DNA from: Pseudomonadota bacterium
Lineage (GTDB): Bacteria; SAR324; XYD2-FULL-50-16; JAHJRI01
DNA length: 21,041 nucleotides
Direction: 5' to 3'
Assembly (NCBI GenBank): GCA_022360105.1
Contig: JAKSDL010000880.1
Span: 1 to 21,041, forward strand
The position numbers and the translations under genes were made by a program. Numbering within the stretch: the first letter of the stretch is position 1; each line of letters begins with the position of its first letter. Shown in pieces: positions 1 to 8,035 of this stretch. The notes under the pieces were generated by a model, which was not told the origin of the DNA, did no database searches, and saw nothing but the letters and a program-made list of their open reading frames with translations.

Positions 1-1
1 A

Positions 2-1822
2 AAAGAATCACGCCGGTTGAAGTGGCTTGCCAGGATAATGTTCCTGATATTGGTGGCAGTCGGATTTGTCGCTGTGATCTTGTACATTTTTAATAAACGC
101 TTACAAAAAGAAATAAAAGAAAGAATGCTTTCCGAAACGGCATACAGGGAAAGTGAAGCGAAATTCAGACTGCTGATCGATAACGCGGAACTGCTTGTCA
201 CTATTGTCGATCGAGACGGCAACCTTTTATTAGTGAATGATAAAATGGCTGAATACCATGGAGGCGACAAAGAAACTTTTGAAAGTAAAACGTTTTATGA
301 TCTGTACGAGAAGGATAAAGCCGACACATGTATGGATCGAATTCGTTTGGTGATCGATTCTGAGGAAAGTCGAATTTACGAAGACATAGTCAATTTCAAT
401 ACTGGTCCCAGGTGGCTGATAACAAATGTACAACCTTTGAGAAACATTCATGACAAAGTATATGCTGCCCAGATTATTTCCCAGGACATTACCAAAAGGA
501 AGCAGGCCGAAGAAAGCCTTAAAGAAAGCGAAGAAAGATACAGGGCTGTTTCGGAAATCACATCCGATTTTGCTTATGCATATGAAGTAACGGAGGAGGG
601 TGATTTAAAATTCCAATGGGTGACTGATGCCATATTCGAAATTACCGGTTACACGCAGAATGAAATCAGTGGGTTAAAGGATCGTTGGAATTCGCTGGTC
701 CATCCCAAAGACCTCCACTTGATCGACCAGCAAATGAACGACTTGATAACAAAACATTCGGGGATCGTAGAGTATCGCATCATTAAGAGAGACGGATCGA
801 TCGTCTGGCTCAGGGATCAAGCCAAATTGACATTTTACAGCGACGCCAAAAGGATTTACGGAGCCATCAAAGATATTTCCGAAAGTAAACGCACTAAAGA
901 AGCTCTCCAACTTGCATACGCCGATTTGGAATTACGAGTCCAACAGCGAACTGCCGAGTTAAACGACAGCAATAAATTATTGAGAGAGGAGATAAGAAGT
1001 AGAAAGGAAATGGAGGAAAAGCTGATCTTTGCCAAAAGGCATGCTGAAGAGGCAAACTGCGCCAAAACAGAGTTCCTGGCCAATGTGTCTCATGAACTCA
1101 GGACACCTATGCATCATATTTTGAATTACTCAAAATACGGCATGACTAAGTTTCATAAAACAACCCAGGAGAAGCTGCTTCATTACTTCACCCAGATTCG
1201 AAAGACAGGAGATCGATTGATGTTGCTTTTGAACGATCTGCTGGATCTTTCCAAAATGGAAACAGGCAACATCAATTTTGCCATTGATGAGATTGATCTT
1301 TTTGACTTGGTTAACGAGCGTGTATCAGAACTGCAAACTTTGCTTGATAAAAAGGAATTGACGGTTGATATCAAAGAAACCAAAGTTAATACCAAGTTGG
1401 AATGCGATCCCAACAAAATTGGTCAGGTCATTCAAAACCTCATGTCCAATGCTATTAAATTTACTCCGGATGGAAAGAACATATCTATTCACTTCGAGCC
1501 CTCGGTGCTTTCAATCCCCACCGTGCACGACACAACCGAGGTGGTATCTGCAGTTTCCATTTTTTTCGGGGACCAGGGAATCGGCATTCCGGAGAGAGAA
1601 CTGGAAACTGTTTTTGATAAATTCGTTCAAAGTAGCAAAACCAGAACCGGAGCCGGAGGAACAGGATTAGGACTATCTATCAGCAAGGAGATTATAGAGG
1701 CCCACGGCGGTGTTATATACGCGGAAAACAATGCAGACGGCGGAGCGACTTTTACATTTACCCTTCCCTACAAACAAGACAAATTAAACTCATTCACACC
1801 GCAAACGTCCACTCAAAACTAA
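2..1822 (+). CDS. Membrane-anchored PAS-PAS sensor histidine kinase, 5' end outside window
   Basis: Sensor kinase that would autophosphorylate a His and pass the phosphate to a response regulator not encoded beside it. The frame is open from base 2; the first start-like codon is TTG at 17, with no visible ribosome binding site in the 16 bases before it, so the true start and probably an N-terminal periplasmic sensor domain lie upstream. Residues below count from that TTG. A membrane helix spans about 6-25. Two PAS domains follow at about 48-165 and 170-292, each ending in the usual D-I-(T/S) exit motif. A coiled coil (about 296-345) leads to HisKA with H359 in SHELRTP. HATPase_c follows (about 460-590), with an N-box around N-L-M-S-N-A, DQGIGIP as G1 and GGTGLGLS as G2. 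There is no receiver domain. The class is certain; the signal is unknown. It could be a short TTG-started protein without a periplasmic domain, but that seems less likely. Confidence 0.93.
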   Translation, partial: KESRRLKWLARIMFLILVAVGFVAVILYIFNKRLQKEIKERMLSETAYRESEAKFRLLIDNAELLVTIVDRDGNLLLVNDKMAEYHGGDKETFESKTFYDLYEKDKADTCMDRIRLVIDSEESRIYEDIVNFNTGPRWLITNVQPLRNIHDKVYAAQIISQDITKRKQAEESLKESEERYRAVSEITSDFAYAYEVTEEGDLKFQWVTDAIFEITGYTQNEISGLKDRWNSLVHPKDLHLIDQQMNDLITKHSGIVEYRIIKRDGSIVWLRDQAKLTFYSDAKRIYGAIKDISESKRTKEALQLAYADLELRVQQRTAELNDSNKLLREEIRSRKEMEEKLIFAKRHAEEANCAKTEFLANVSHELRTPMHHILNYSKYGMTKFHKTTQEKLLHYFTQIRKTGDRLMLLLNDLLDLSKMETGNINFAIDEIDLFDLVNERVSELQTLLDKKELTVDIKETKVNTKLECDPNKIGQVIQNLMSNAIKFTPDGKNISIHFEPSVLSIPTVHDTTEVVSAVSIFFGDQGIGIPERELETVFDKFVQSSKTRTGAGGTGLGLSISKEIIEAHGGVIYAENNADGGATFTFTLPYKQDKLNSFTPQTSTQN

Positions 1823-1843
1823 TTCCTCATATTGTTTCAATCC

Positions 1844-1880
1844 TTGAAGTCCAGATAGCTTTTCTGTAGAATGACTTCAA
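1844..1880 (+). terminator. Imperfect stem-loop after the PAS histidine kinase
   Basis: Arms TTGAAGTC (1844-1851) and GACTTCAA (1873-1880) are perfect complements, and an inner CAGA/TCTG pair (1852-1855 with 1863-1866) extends the stem past a bulge. It starts 22 bases after the stop codon at 1822. There is no T-run after it, so it is not a standard intrinsic terminator. It may be an RNA 3'-end stabiliser, a factor-dependent terminator, or chance. Confidence 0.3.
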
Positions 1881-2063
1881 CTTGAGTAACACCTGTGATT
1901 TGGCATGATAAGTGTTATTGCTTCATGGGAACAAAGTTTTTCTATTCATACTCTTTTGGCAGCGCAAGGTCTTAATGGATCCCGTAAACATTCCGACCAT
2001 TATATGACCTTAAGTCTTCAATGGTATTTTGACTATACTCTTAACCACTCACAAAGGCCGACC

Positions 2064-2591
2064 ATGGATTTAAAACAATACTCAAAAAAAGACATCATTC
2101 TGTCCGCATTAAAAAGTGAAATCGATTCAGAAAGAACTTATCTGGAGCTGGCAAAGCGGGTTAAGAACATTATGTTAGCTGATCGATTGAAATTTCTTGC
2201 CCGGGAAGAGAAGAATCATGCCGTTTTTTTAAAGGATCTTTTCAAGGCGGAATTTCCGGGAGAGCAGGCCAAGGTTCCTGACGAAGGAGTCATACCTCTG
2301 CCGGAGATTGATATCGAAAACGAATCCATTGCCATGAGCGACTTGTTGGATCAGGCTAAAGACACAGAAACAGTAGCTGCCACATTTTACTCGTCCATGA
2401 TTTCCATATTCTCAGACGACAAACAGCAATCTCCCGAAGCCCAACAAAGACTGGCAAAAGTGCGAGATAGCCTGTTGTATCTGGCGACCATGGAAACAGG
2501 GCATGCCAGAATATTGGAAACCGAAGCGGAACATGCCAGGCAAAATGAGCATGACACCATGGAATGGGAAATGATTCATGTAGGTCCCTGA
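2064..2591 (+). CDS. Rubrerythrin / ferritin-like di-iron protein
   Basis: A 175-residue four-helix-bundle protein of the ferritin-like/rubrerythrin family, which uses a carboxylate-bridged di-iron centre, typically to reduce peroxide in anaerobes. Metal-ligand motifs are visible in the expected order: E-R-T-Y at 23-26 in helix 1, R-E-E-K-N-H (EExxH) at 47-52 in helix 2, D-T-E-T-V in helix 3, and M-E-T-G-H in helix 4. There is no C-terminal rubredoxin domain (no CxxC pairs), so electrons must come from another protein. The frame is open back to 1905, but those 53 codons look unlike the family. ATG 2064, with AAAGG about 6 bases upstream, begins exactly where the conserved helix starts. A TATACT hexamer at 2034-2039 could be its -10 box, though no good -35 accompanies it. 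Its stop lies 31 bp from the convergent phoH-like gene. Family is secure; physiological substrate is not. Confidence 0.88.
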   Translation: MDLKQYSKKDIILSALKSEIDSERTYLELAKRVKNIMLADRLKFLAREEKNHAVFLKDLFKAEFPGEQAKVPDEGVIPLPEIDIENESIAMSDLLDQAKDTETVAATFYSSMISIFSDDKQQSPEAQQRLAKVRDSLLYLATMETGHARILETEAEHARQNEHDTMEWEMIHVGP

Positions 2592-2622
2592 TTCATCACA
2601 TTCAATAACAGTGAGCCGGATG

Positions 2623-3948
2623 TCACAGCAGATCGCTTGCTATTTCGGCCAGTTCGGAACGTTCGCCTTTTTCCAGATTGATATGGGCATAAAGCTTTTG
2701 CCCTTTCATCTTCTCGATCAAATAGCTTAACCCGTTGGTATGGCTATCCAGATAAGGGTGATCAATTTGAAATATATCACCGGTAAAAACAATTTTTGTC
2801 CCTTCCCCGGCCCGAGTGATGATGGTTTTAACTTCATGGGGAGTTAAATTCTGGGCTTCATCCACAATAAAAAAGACCTTCACCAAAGATCTTCCCCGAA
2901 TGTAGGATAAAGCAGATATCACCAGTTTTTCCTCTTCCAGCAATTGAGTAATATTTTTTGCCTTGCTTTCCTTTTCTTCCATCATTTGCATCACCCCCAG
3001 GTTGTCATAGAGGGGATTCATGTACGGATCAAGCTTTGATTGAATATCGCCCGGAAGAAAACCGATGTCCTTGTTACTCAGCGGCACAACCGGTCTTGCC
3101 ATGAATATCTGCCTATAATGCCTCCGCTCTTGCAAGGCTGCTGCAAGGGCCAGCAAGGTTTTTCCGGTACCTGCCTTTCCTGAGATGGTTACAAGCTGGA
3201 TATGATTGTTTAAAAGGGCATCCAGGGCAAACGTCTGTTCTACATTTCGTGGTTTGATTTTGTACGCAGTAGGCTTTTCCACCCTTTTTACCTGGTTGGA
3301 CTCACCATCGTACATTCCCAGGGCTGATTGGGTGCCATTGCGCAATATCAGGTACTCATTCGGGTTTAGTTTGGTGCCGTTTTTAAGCGCATCAGCATCA
3401 AAATAAGCGACACAATTAAAAAGCTGCTCAATCAATCCGCTATCAATATTTTCAACCGTGCGGTGACCATTGTATAGCGTTGCAATATCGCGAACCTGAT
3501 CATTGCGATAGTTTTCGGCATTCAATCCAACCGATTTGGCCTTCATCCTTAAATTAACATCTTTTGAGATCAGAATAACATTTTTCGTTTTGTGTTCCTT
3601 GGAGAGATGATAAGCGATGTTTAAAATTCTGTGATCGTTTTTGTTAGGAGAAAAGCTTTTGGCCAAATCTTCATGGATCTCCCTATCCAAAGAAATGCTG
3701 ATCCTCCCAAGCCCCTTACCGATTTTGATTCCGCCATCAAAGATTTTATCTCCGCTTAGCGAATCCAGTGAACGGGTAAACTCCCTGGCATGAAAATTAA
3801 TCGACTCATTTCCTTTTTTGAACTGATCCAGCTCTTCCAAAACCGGGATCGGCACTGAGATATCAGAGGTCTTGAATTGATGGATACACTTGCTGTCGTG
3901 AAGTATGACATTGGTATCCAATACCATCAGGTTCTTCTTTCTTGGCAT
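2623..3948 (-). CDS. PhoH2-type protein: PIN domain fused to PhoH ATPase
   Basis: A 441-residue protein joining an N-terminal PIN ribonuclease domain to a C-terminal PhoH P-loop ATPase, the PhoH2 arrangement linked in characterised relatives to ATP-driven RNA unwinding and cleavage. The PIN domain (about 6-150) starts with L-D-T-N-V (D11) and has further acidic positions in E-E-L-D, N-D-H-R and S-K-D-V. A linker of about 90 residues precedes the ATPase. Walker A is GKAGTGKT at 257-264 and Walker B is F-F-I-V-D-E-A-Q-N with D363-E364, followed by F-T-G-D-I-F-Q-I-D. Length matches full-length PhoH2. ATG 3948 is preceded by GGAA at a suitable distance, and a perfect TATAAT lies 24 bases upstream. 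No antitoxin-like partner is next to it; the gene before it on this strand is a receiver-PilZ protein across a 303-bp gap, so it is probably transcribed alone. Confidence 0.93.
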   Translation of the reverse strand: MPRKKNLMVLDTNVILHDSKCIHQFKTSDISVPIPVLEELDQFKKGNESINFHAREFTRSLDSLSGDKIFDGGIKIGKGLGRISISLDREIHEDLAKSFSPNKNDHRILNIAYHLSKEHKTKNVILISKDVNLRMKAKSVGLNAENYRNDQVRDIATLYNGHRTVENIDSGLIEQLFNCVAYFDADALKNGTKLNPNEYLILRNGTQSALGMYDGESNQVKRVEKPTAYKIKPRNVEQTFALDALLNNHIQLVTISGKAGTGKTLLALAAALQERRHYRQIFMARPVVPLSNKDIGFLPGDIQSKLDPYMNPLYDNLGVMQMMEEKESKAKNITQLLEEEKLVISALSYIRGRSLVKVFFIVDEAQNLTPHEVKTIITRAGEGTKIVFTGDIFQIDHPYLDSHTNGLSYLIEKMKGQKLYAHINLEKGERSELAEIASDLL

Positions 3949-4251
3949 AATCGTTCCGTTGAAAAACGTTTATTATAAAAACACGACCGAAAAAAAAGAC
4001 TGTAAGAATTCTAAAACAAGACAGAAAAAAACAAGTGGAAAAAGACAACAAAGGACCGCAAAACCGAGGCGCTGTCTGACACAGGCTGGATGGAAACTGT
4101 TGAAGGGTTAAGTAAATCAGTTTAGTGTTCTTCAAAGTATTTAGACCTTACTTTGCGTAATTAATAATTCGAACACGTTGATTTCACGGTAAAGCACCGG
4201 AACGTTTGATTCAGATGTCGACTACACCGTACACTATAATGCTTAAAAATG
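3949..4251. other. Intergenic region between phoH2-like and receiver-PilZ genes
   Basis: Apart from the candidate -10 box just described, nothing is clear here. The stretch 3985-4060 is A-rich on the plus strand with several A-runs. A 90-residue minus-strand frame and a 68-residue plus-strand frame overlap one another, have low-complexity composition and resemble no family. I see no convincing terminator for the receiver-PilZ gene that ends at 4252. Confidence 0.5.
3972..3977 (-). promoter_or_regulatory. Candidate -10 box of the phoH2-like gene
   Basis: The minus strand reads TATAAT here, 24 bases before the ATG at 3948, which would give a leader of roughly 17 bases containing the GGAA ribosome site. 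At 16-18 bp upstream there is only a T-rich stretch (about GTCTTT), so the -35 match is poor. This is suggestive only. Confidence 0.4.
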
Positions 4252-5010
4252 CTAGATATTCTGCAGACTTTTGATTTTTTTCTCAACCTGGTCTAAAACC
4301 TCTGAAAACATTGACTCATTTCTCTGGGAGAGGTTTTTAAACAACCAGACAACACGAACTTTATCAGAGGCATCGTTCGGAAGCCAGGAAACGGTTTTGA
4401 TTGAAAGAGGTTTGCAATAGATGTCCCCAATCAACACTTCGTCATATTCTGATGGAAATTTTACAGAAATATACATGCTGTTAAGAAGGTCATTCACCCC
4501 GGAAGGCAAGGTAAATTCACAAAAGGCACTGCTCATACTCAAGTTAATAACGTCCGCGTTAATATTTTGAGATTCTGTGTGAATAATGGCTTGAGTTCCC
4601 GGGATACTATATCGCTGTTGTCTCCGCATTTGCCGGGGATCAAATACTTCGTCGATCTTGTTCCGCAGTTTTACGGATGAAAAAGGCACCACCAGATAAT
4701 GCTGAATGCCCTGCTGGCGAATCTCTGCTATATGCTCATCCGAAGAGGTCGAAGTAAAGATGATAAATGGAATGTTCCTTCCCTTTTCCGATTCTCTTAA
4801 TTTATGAAACAGCTCATGCCCCTCACAATCCCTTAAAATGTAGGCACTTAAAATTATATCAATTTTATCTTCTTCAACCAGTTGCATGGCCTGCTTACCT
4901 GATGAAGCTTCCAACGGAGTAATATCATCTAATTCCGCCAATACAAAGCCCTTCAAAAGGTTTCGAATAACTCTCGAATCATGAATGATTAGTAATTTTC
5001 TTGAGTTCAT
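4252..5010 (-). CDS. Degenerate receiver domain fused to a PilZ-like domain
   Basis: A 252-residue cytoplasmic protein. Residues 4-122 have the receiver fold: H10-D11 in place of the acidic pair, T86 in F-T-S, and the V-P-F loop at 108-110. The phosphoacceptor position is Ala (A56, codon GCC, in I-L-S-A-Y) and the conserved Lys before P-F is Val (V108), so standard His-Asp phosphotransfer is not expected. The C-terminal part (about 126-245) looks like PilZ, the c-di-GMP-binding fold: R129-x3-R133 fits the RxxxR motif. The second motif, (D/N)xSxxG, is present as N156-L-S158-M-S-S161, with Ser for the final Gly. Binding of c-di-GMP is therefore plausible but not assured. ATG 5010 fits the domain start, yet no Shine-Dalgarno-like sequence precedes it. 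It probably acts as a phosphorylation-independent adaptor or c-di-GMP effector; the target is unknown. Confidence 0.82.
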   Translation of the reverse strand: MNSRKLLIIHDSRVIRNLLKGFVLAELDDITPLEASSGKQAMQLVEEDKIDIILSAYILRDCEGHELFHKLRESEKGRNIPFIIFTSTSSDEHIAEIRQQGIQHYLVVPFSSVKLRNKIDEVFDPRQMRRQQRYSIPGTQAIIHTESQNINADVINLSMSSAFCEFTLPSGVNDLLNSMYISVKFPSEYDEVLIGDIYCKPLSIKTVSWLPNDASDKVRVVWLFKNLSQRNESMFSEVLDQVEKKIKSLQNI

Positions 5011-5395
5011 ATAGGGTTAAGGGTTAGGGATTGTTGTAAGTAATTCCGGGAGCACCCGGGCAGCTCATTGAGCCGATGGCAAATTCTAGCAAATGTAATA
5101 ACTATTTTCTACAGCACCAATTACAAATCGTATTATACCCCAAGTTAATTATCACCATTCAGGTTTTTGATTCGTGTTGTTTTAACGCATCAGGTCCGGA
5201 GCGATCTATTTACATCCAAATAATGAACGCAAAGATCCAATACCAATATGAGCCCCGCCAAGGAAAACAGATGCAACCCACAATCCCCCGTGAGCTTGCT
5301 TCATGTATAAAGGAAAAAAGTGTCGATGAGCATCCTGCTGGTGTAAAGGCAGATCCGCCAACGCGTGGAAAAGCATCCTGCTAAAAAAAGCTGAT
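5011..5395. other. Gene-poor region with an internal composition change
   Basis: The left part (to about 5200) is AT-rich and contains a short GC hairpin, CCGGG-AGCA-CCCGG, around 5046-5060. The right part (about 5210-5385) is clearly richer in G+C and carries an exact 11-bp direct repeat, AGCATCCTGCT, at 5329-5339 and 5372-5382. A 102-codon plus-strand frame (5076-5384) and an 82-codon minus-strand frame (5206-5454) cross it, the latter running into iorB. Neither resembles a family or has a convincing ribosome site. The right part may be a remnant of an interspersed repeat or decayed gene. Confidence 0.45.
5329..5382. repeat. Exact 11-bp direct repeat pair (AGCATCCTGCT)
   Basis: AGCATCCTGCT occurs at 5329-5339 and 5372-5382, 43 bp apart start to start, in the G+C-richer block just downstream of the iorB stop. 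The second copy is followed by seven A's. On the minus strand this gives a T-run before the repeat rather than after it, so it is not a good terminator for iorB. Confidence 0.5.
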
Positions 5396-5965
5396 TCAAA
5401 GACTCTCAAACAGCTGCAAATTTTTCTCCAAAACACTTCCCTGCAACAGATCATTCATTGCCTGTTTGTAGTGTTCGGTTTTAATTCCCGGAATCAAGTT
5501 GTTTTTATTGATCGTAGCCAGGACAGCAATATTTTGCATTCTGGCATCCACCAGTTCATCCGCTGACACCTTGAATTCTTTAACTCCCCGTGCCTTGCAG
5601 GTTTTGGAAACCAAGGATTCATCCACTTCTGAAGCCTGGTTCAACCTGGTTTCCAATGGCTGCTGGACGGTGTTGTAGTAAACCAGCGTTCCTTTGTCTT
5701 TAAGAGCATCGTTCATGCCCCTTAAGGCCTCATGCCGTTCCAAGGCAATTACCATATCGGCTTCGCCTTTCGGAATTAACGGAGTTCTGACTTTTGGACC
5801 AATTCTTACGCGCGAAACAACAATACCTCCTCTTTGAGCCAATCCATGGGTGTCAACTCCTTTTACCGGCAAACCGGCATGATCGGCAGCCCTCAATACA
5901 ACCTCACTGATCAATCCGATTCCCTGTCCGCCGACACCGGTTAGAAATATATCAAATTTATCCAT
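5396..5965 (-). CDS. iorB: Indolepyruvate:ferredoxin oxidoreductase, beta subunit
   Basis: The gamma-domain-type subunit of the 2-oxoacid:ferredoxin oxidoreductase family. With IorA it would oxidatively decarboxylate aryl-pyruvates (indolepyruvate and similar, from aromatic amino acid breakdown) to aryl-acetyl-CoA, reducing ferredoxin in the cytoplasm. Running the reaction in reverse for aromatic amino acid synthesis is also known in this family. The 189-residue length is typical. The N-terminus carries the hallmark T-G-V-G-G-Q-G-I-G, followed by D-T-H-G-L-A-Q-R-G-G, a strongly conserved region of this subunit. The frame is open to an ATG at 6013, but ATG 5965 is preferred: it has GGGG six bases upstream and starts right at the conserved domain. 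It lies 114 bp downstream of iorA on the same strand and is very probably cotranscribed. The substrate range (indolepyruvate or a broader arylpyruvate set) cannot be read from sequence. Confidence 0.92.
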   Translation of the reverse strand: MDKFDIFLTGVGGQGIGLISEVVLRAADHAGLPVKGVDTHGLAQRGGIVVSRVRIGPKVRTPLIPKGEADMVIALERHEALRGMNDALKDKGTLVYYNTVQQPLETRLNQASEVDESLVSKTCKARGVKEFKVSADELVDARMQNIAVLATINKNNLIPGIKTEHYKQAMNDLLQGSVLEKNLQLFESL

Positions 5966-6079
5966 TGTGTACCCCAAGTAATTTTTCAATTGTATCAATA
6001 ACTTAAACTTCAAACCTGCAGCCTTTTCTTATTCAAGTTTCAACAGGCTAATAGACATTTCGAAACGTTTCAAAGGCTA

Positions 6080-7951
6080 TCAGTTGGGTCTTACTATGGC
6101 ATCGACCGGGCAAGTCTGGATACAGGACCCGTCGCCAATACAAAGATCGGGGTTAACTTCGATGCGACCGTCTTCTTTGCGTGTGAACGTGGGACAAGCA
6201 AAGACTTCCACACATTCATTTGCACGATCACAGGTATGTTGATCGATGGTTACAGATTTCTGCCTGTAAGATCCTTTTTTCCGTTGTTTACGAACGAATT
6301 GCAACATACAGGGGTGCCGGGCAATAACCACACTAAACTGATCTTCTTCCATGGTTTGTTGTATTGTTGTAATCAACTTCGCCTGCTTGTAGGCACCGAC
6401 ATCGTGAATGTTTTTCACACCCAACCCTTCCAGCACCTGACGAACAGGAATTTTATCTGTAGGACCATTAAAATTGTTTCCGCTTGCCGCATGATCCTGA
6501 TGACCTGTCATCGCTGTGGTTCCGTTTTCCATCAAAACCAGGGTAAGGTTGTGATTATTAAACAGAGCATTGATAATTCCAGGGATACCGGCATGAAAGA
6601 AGGTGGAATCACCTAAAAAGGCAACCACTTTTCGTGAATTGTTAAACAGAGTCAGACCGGAAGCAATCGCCGTTGAAGCCCCCATGCAAAGCAAAACCTG
6701 ACCCATATAATAAGGTTCTTGAAAACCTAGCGTATGGCATCCGATATCTGCAACCGTGATATCGGTATCTTTCAGGGCCTTTTTCACAGCATGAAAAGCG
6801 CTACGATGTCCGCAACCAGGGCACAATTGCGCGGGTCTTTTAGCCACATAAGGTTTGTTTTCCTCGGATATTGTTTTGGCTTCGATCATTTCTGGCCAGG
6901 TTTGATGCAGGATAGTTCGAACCTTATCGGGTGTATATTCTCCAATCCAATCCTCAACACCGTTTTTGCCGATAATGGCTGTGTTTATTTTTTCATCAAA
7001 GGCCATCATCTTGATATCTTTTTCGAGTTCGTTGTCCAATTCTTCCAGAATTTTTACTTCTTTATGGGAGGTTAAAAACTTCCTGATAGCAGCTTTGGGC
7101 GGTGGATAAATCAAACCCAATTTCAACACATCGGGTTTTTTCGATACCGACTCCAGGACCTCCATTAACGACAAATAAGGCAAACCTGAAACAATGACAC
7201 CTTGCTCCGTATTTCCATGGTCATCCATGGTGTTTAACCCAACTTCATCCGACCATTTTTCGTAAAACGGAAGATTGGATAATGCCTCATGCTTCATCGG
7301 CAACACGCGTGATACCAAAGGAATATAATCGCCATTGTCCGGATTGAACCTGGGAGTATCGTCATGTTCTTTAGGAGACCAGCCCTGAAACGACACCTTC
7401 TCTTTCATATGGCAGACATGGGTGGTTAAACGAAGAATGACCGGTTTTTGCATGTTTACCGAGACCTCAGCCGCTTTTAAATAATAGGTATAAACCTCGG
7501 TGGGATCGGCAGGTTCCAGCATTGGTGTGTAACTGAGGTAGGAAAAATGCCGGTTGTCCTGCTCATTTTGTGATGAATTTGCTCCCGGGTCATCACCCAG
7601 AACAATGATCATTCCTCCTGTTAAATTGAGCAGGCTAAGCTGCACGAATGTATCCGATGCCACATTCAATCCCACACTTTTAAAGAATACCGTAGAAAGA
7701 TGACCGTTAATGGAAGCCCCGTAGGCCACTTCCATCGCCACTTTTTCGTTGGTAGAAAACTCAAAATAAAAAGGTCTTTGTTCCCCGGGAATAGACCGAA
7801 TAGCTGTCGCTATCTCTGGGGTTGGTGATCCCGGATATGCGGAAACTACGCGCGTTCCTGCCTCAACCATGGCTCTCACCAGGGAAGTATTCCCCATCAC
7901 AATTTCAGAAAAAGCCGGCTTCGTCAGCAGCATATCTCCCATGTGTTTCAC
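6080..7951 (-). CDS. iorA: Indolepyruvate:ferredoxin oxidoreductase, alpha subunit with altered Fe-S motifs
   Basis: Catalytic TPP-dependent subunit, 623 residues from the chosen start. The N-terminal pyrimidine-binding domain opens with M-G-N and A-Y-P-G-S-P-T-P-E-I; the TPP domain has C377-P-G-C380-G-H, G447-D-S-T and T-A-M-T-G-H-Q-D-H. The C-terminal ferredoxin-like segment normally holds two CxxCxxC-type motifs. Here the first reads C574-x2-A577-x2-C580-x5-C586-P and the second C604-x2-D607-x2-C610-x3-C614-P. The second cysteine of each is therefore replaced, by Ala and by Asp. A CxxDxxC motif is known in some ferredoxins whose cluster converts between 3Fe-4S and 4Fe-4S. Start: the frame begins with TTG at 7969, but GTG 7951 has AGGAG exactly seven bases upstream. 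ATG 7942 is possible but its spacing is too long. First gene of the iorA-iorB operon. Confidence 0.94.
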   Translation of the reverse strand: MKHMGDMLLTKPAFSEIVMGNTSLVRAMVEAGTRVVSAYPGSPTPEIATAIRSIPGEQRPFYFEFSTNEKVAMEVAYGASINGHLSTVFFKSVGLNVASDTFVQLSLLNLTGGMIIVLGDDPGANSSQNEQDNRHFSYLSYTPMLEPADPTEVYTYYLKAAEVSVNMQKPVILRLTTHVCHMKEKVSFQGWSPKEHDDTPRFNPDNGDYIPLVSRVLPMKHEALSNLPFYEKWSDEVGLNTMDDHGNTEQGVIVSGLPYLSLMEVLESVSKKPDVLKLGLIYPPPKAAIRKFLTSHKEVKILEELDNELEKDIKMMAFDEKINTAIIGKNGVEDWIGEYTPDKVRTILHQTWPEMIEAKTISEENKPYVAKRPAQLCPGCGHRSAFHAVKKALKDTDITVADIGCHTLGFQEPYYMGQVLLCMGASTAIASGLTLFNNSRKVVAFLGDSTFFHAGIPGIINALFNNHNLTLVLMENGTTAMTGHQDHAASGNNFNGPTDKIPVRQVLEGLGVKNIHDVGAYKQAKLITTIQQTMEEDQFSVVIARHPCMLQFVRKQRKKGSYRQKSVTIDQHTCDRANECVEVFACPTFTRKEDGRIEVNPDLCIGDGSCIQTCPVDAIVRPN

Positions 7952-7975
7952 AATACGTCTCCTGTACAAGTGCTA

Positions 7976-8004
7976 TTGAAAAACAATCGCAATTAATTGA
8001 TAAT
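7976..8004 (+). promoter_or_regulatory. Candidate sigma-70-type promoter of the FabK/NMO-like gene
   Basis: -35 TTGAAA (7976-7981), a 17-bp spacer, and -10 GATAAT (7999-8004), each five of six to consensus. The start would be near 8011, about 115 bases before the ATG at 8126. It lies inside the predicted iorA leader, so the two opposing transcripts would overlap by roughly 20 bases. Confidence 0.5.
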
Positions 8005-8035
8005 ATGAAACAGTTAGTATTTGAATAGTTCATTC

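Noticed and set aside
1365..1670. 101-codon frame inside the first histidine kinase
   Set aside because: Lies in another frame of HATPase_c coding sequence, whose motifs are intact in the main frame.
1898..1925. Possible sigma-54 promoter (TTGGCAT ... TTGCT) before the rubrerythrin gene
   Set aside because: Sixteen rather than ten bases separate the GG and GC elements.
1905..2063. N-terminal extension of the rubrerythrin-like protein
   Set aside because: These 53 codons are unlike the family, and ATG 2064 has an AAAGG site and begins at the conserved helix.
5013..5030. Telomere-like GGGTTAAGGGTTAGGG
   Set aside because: Only two to three imperfect units next to a start codon in a bacterial context; most likely chance.
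5076..5384. 102-codon plus-strand frame downstream of iorB
   Set aside because: No ribosome site, odd composition that changes midway, no family resemblance, and a competing frame on the other strand; treated as spacer or a decayed element.
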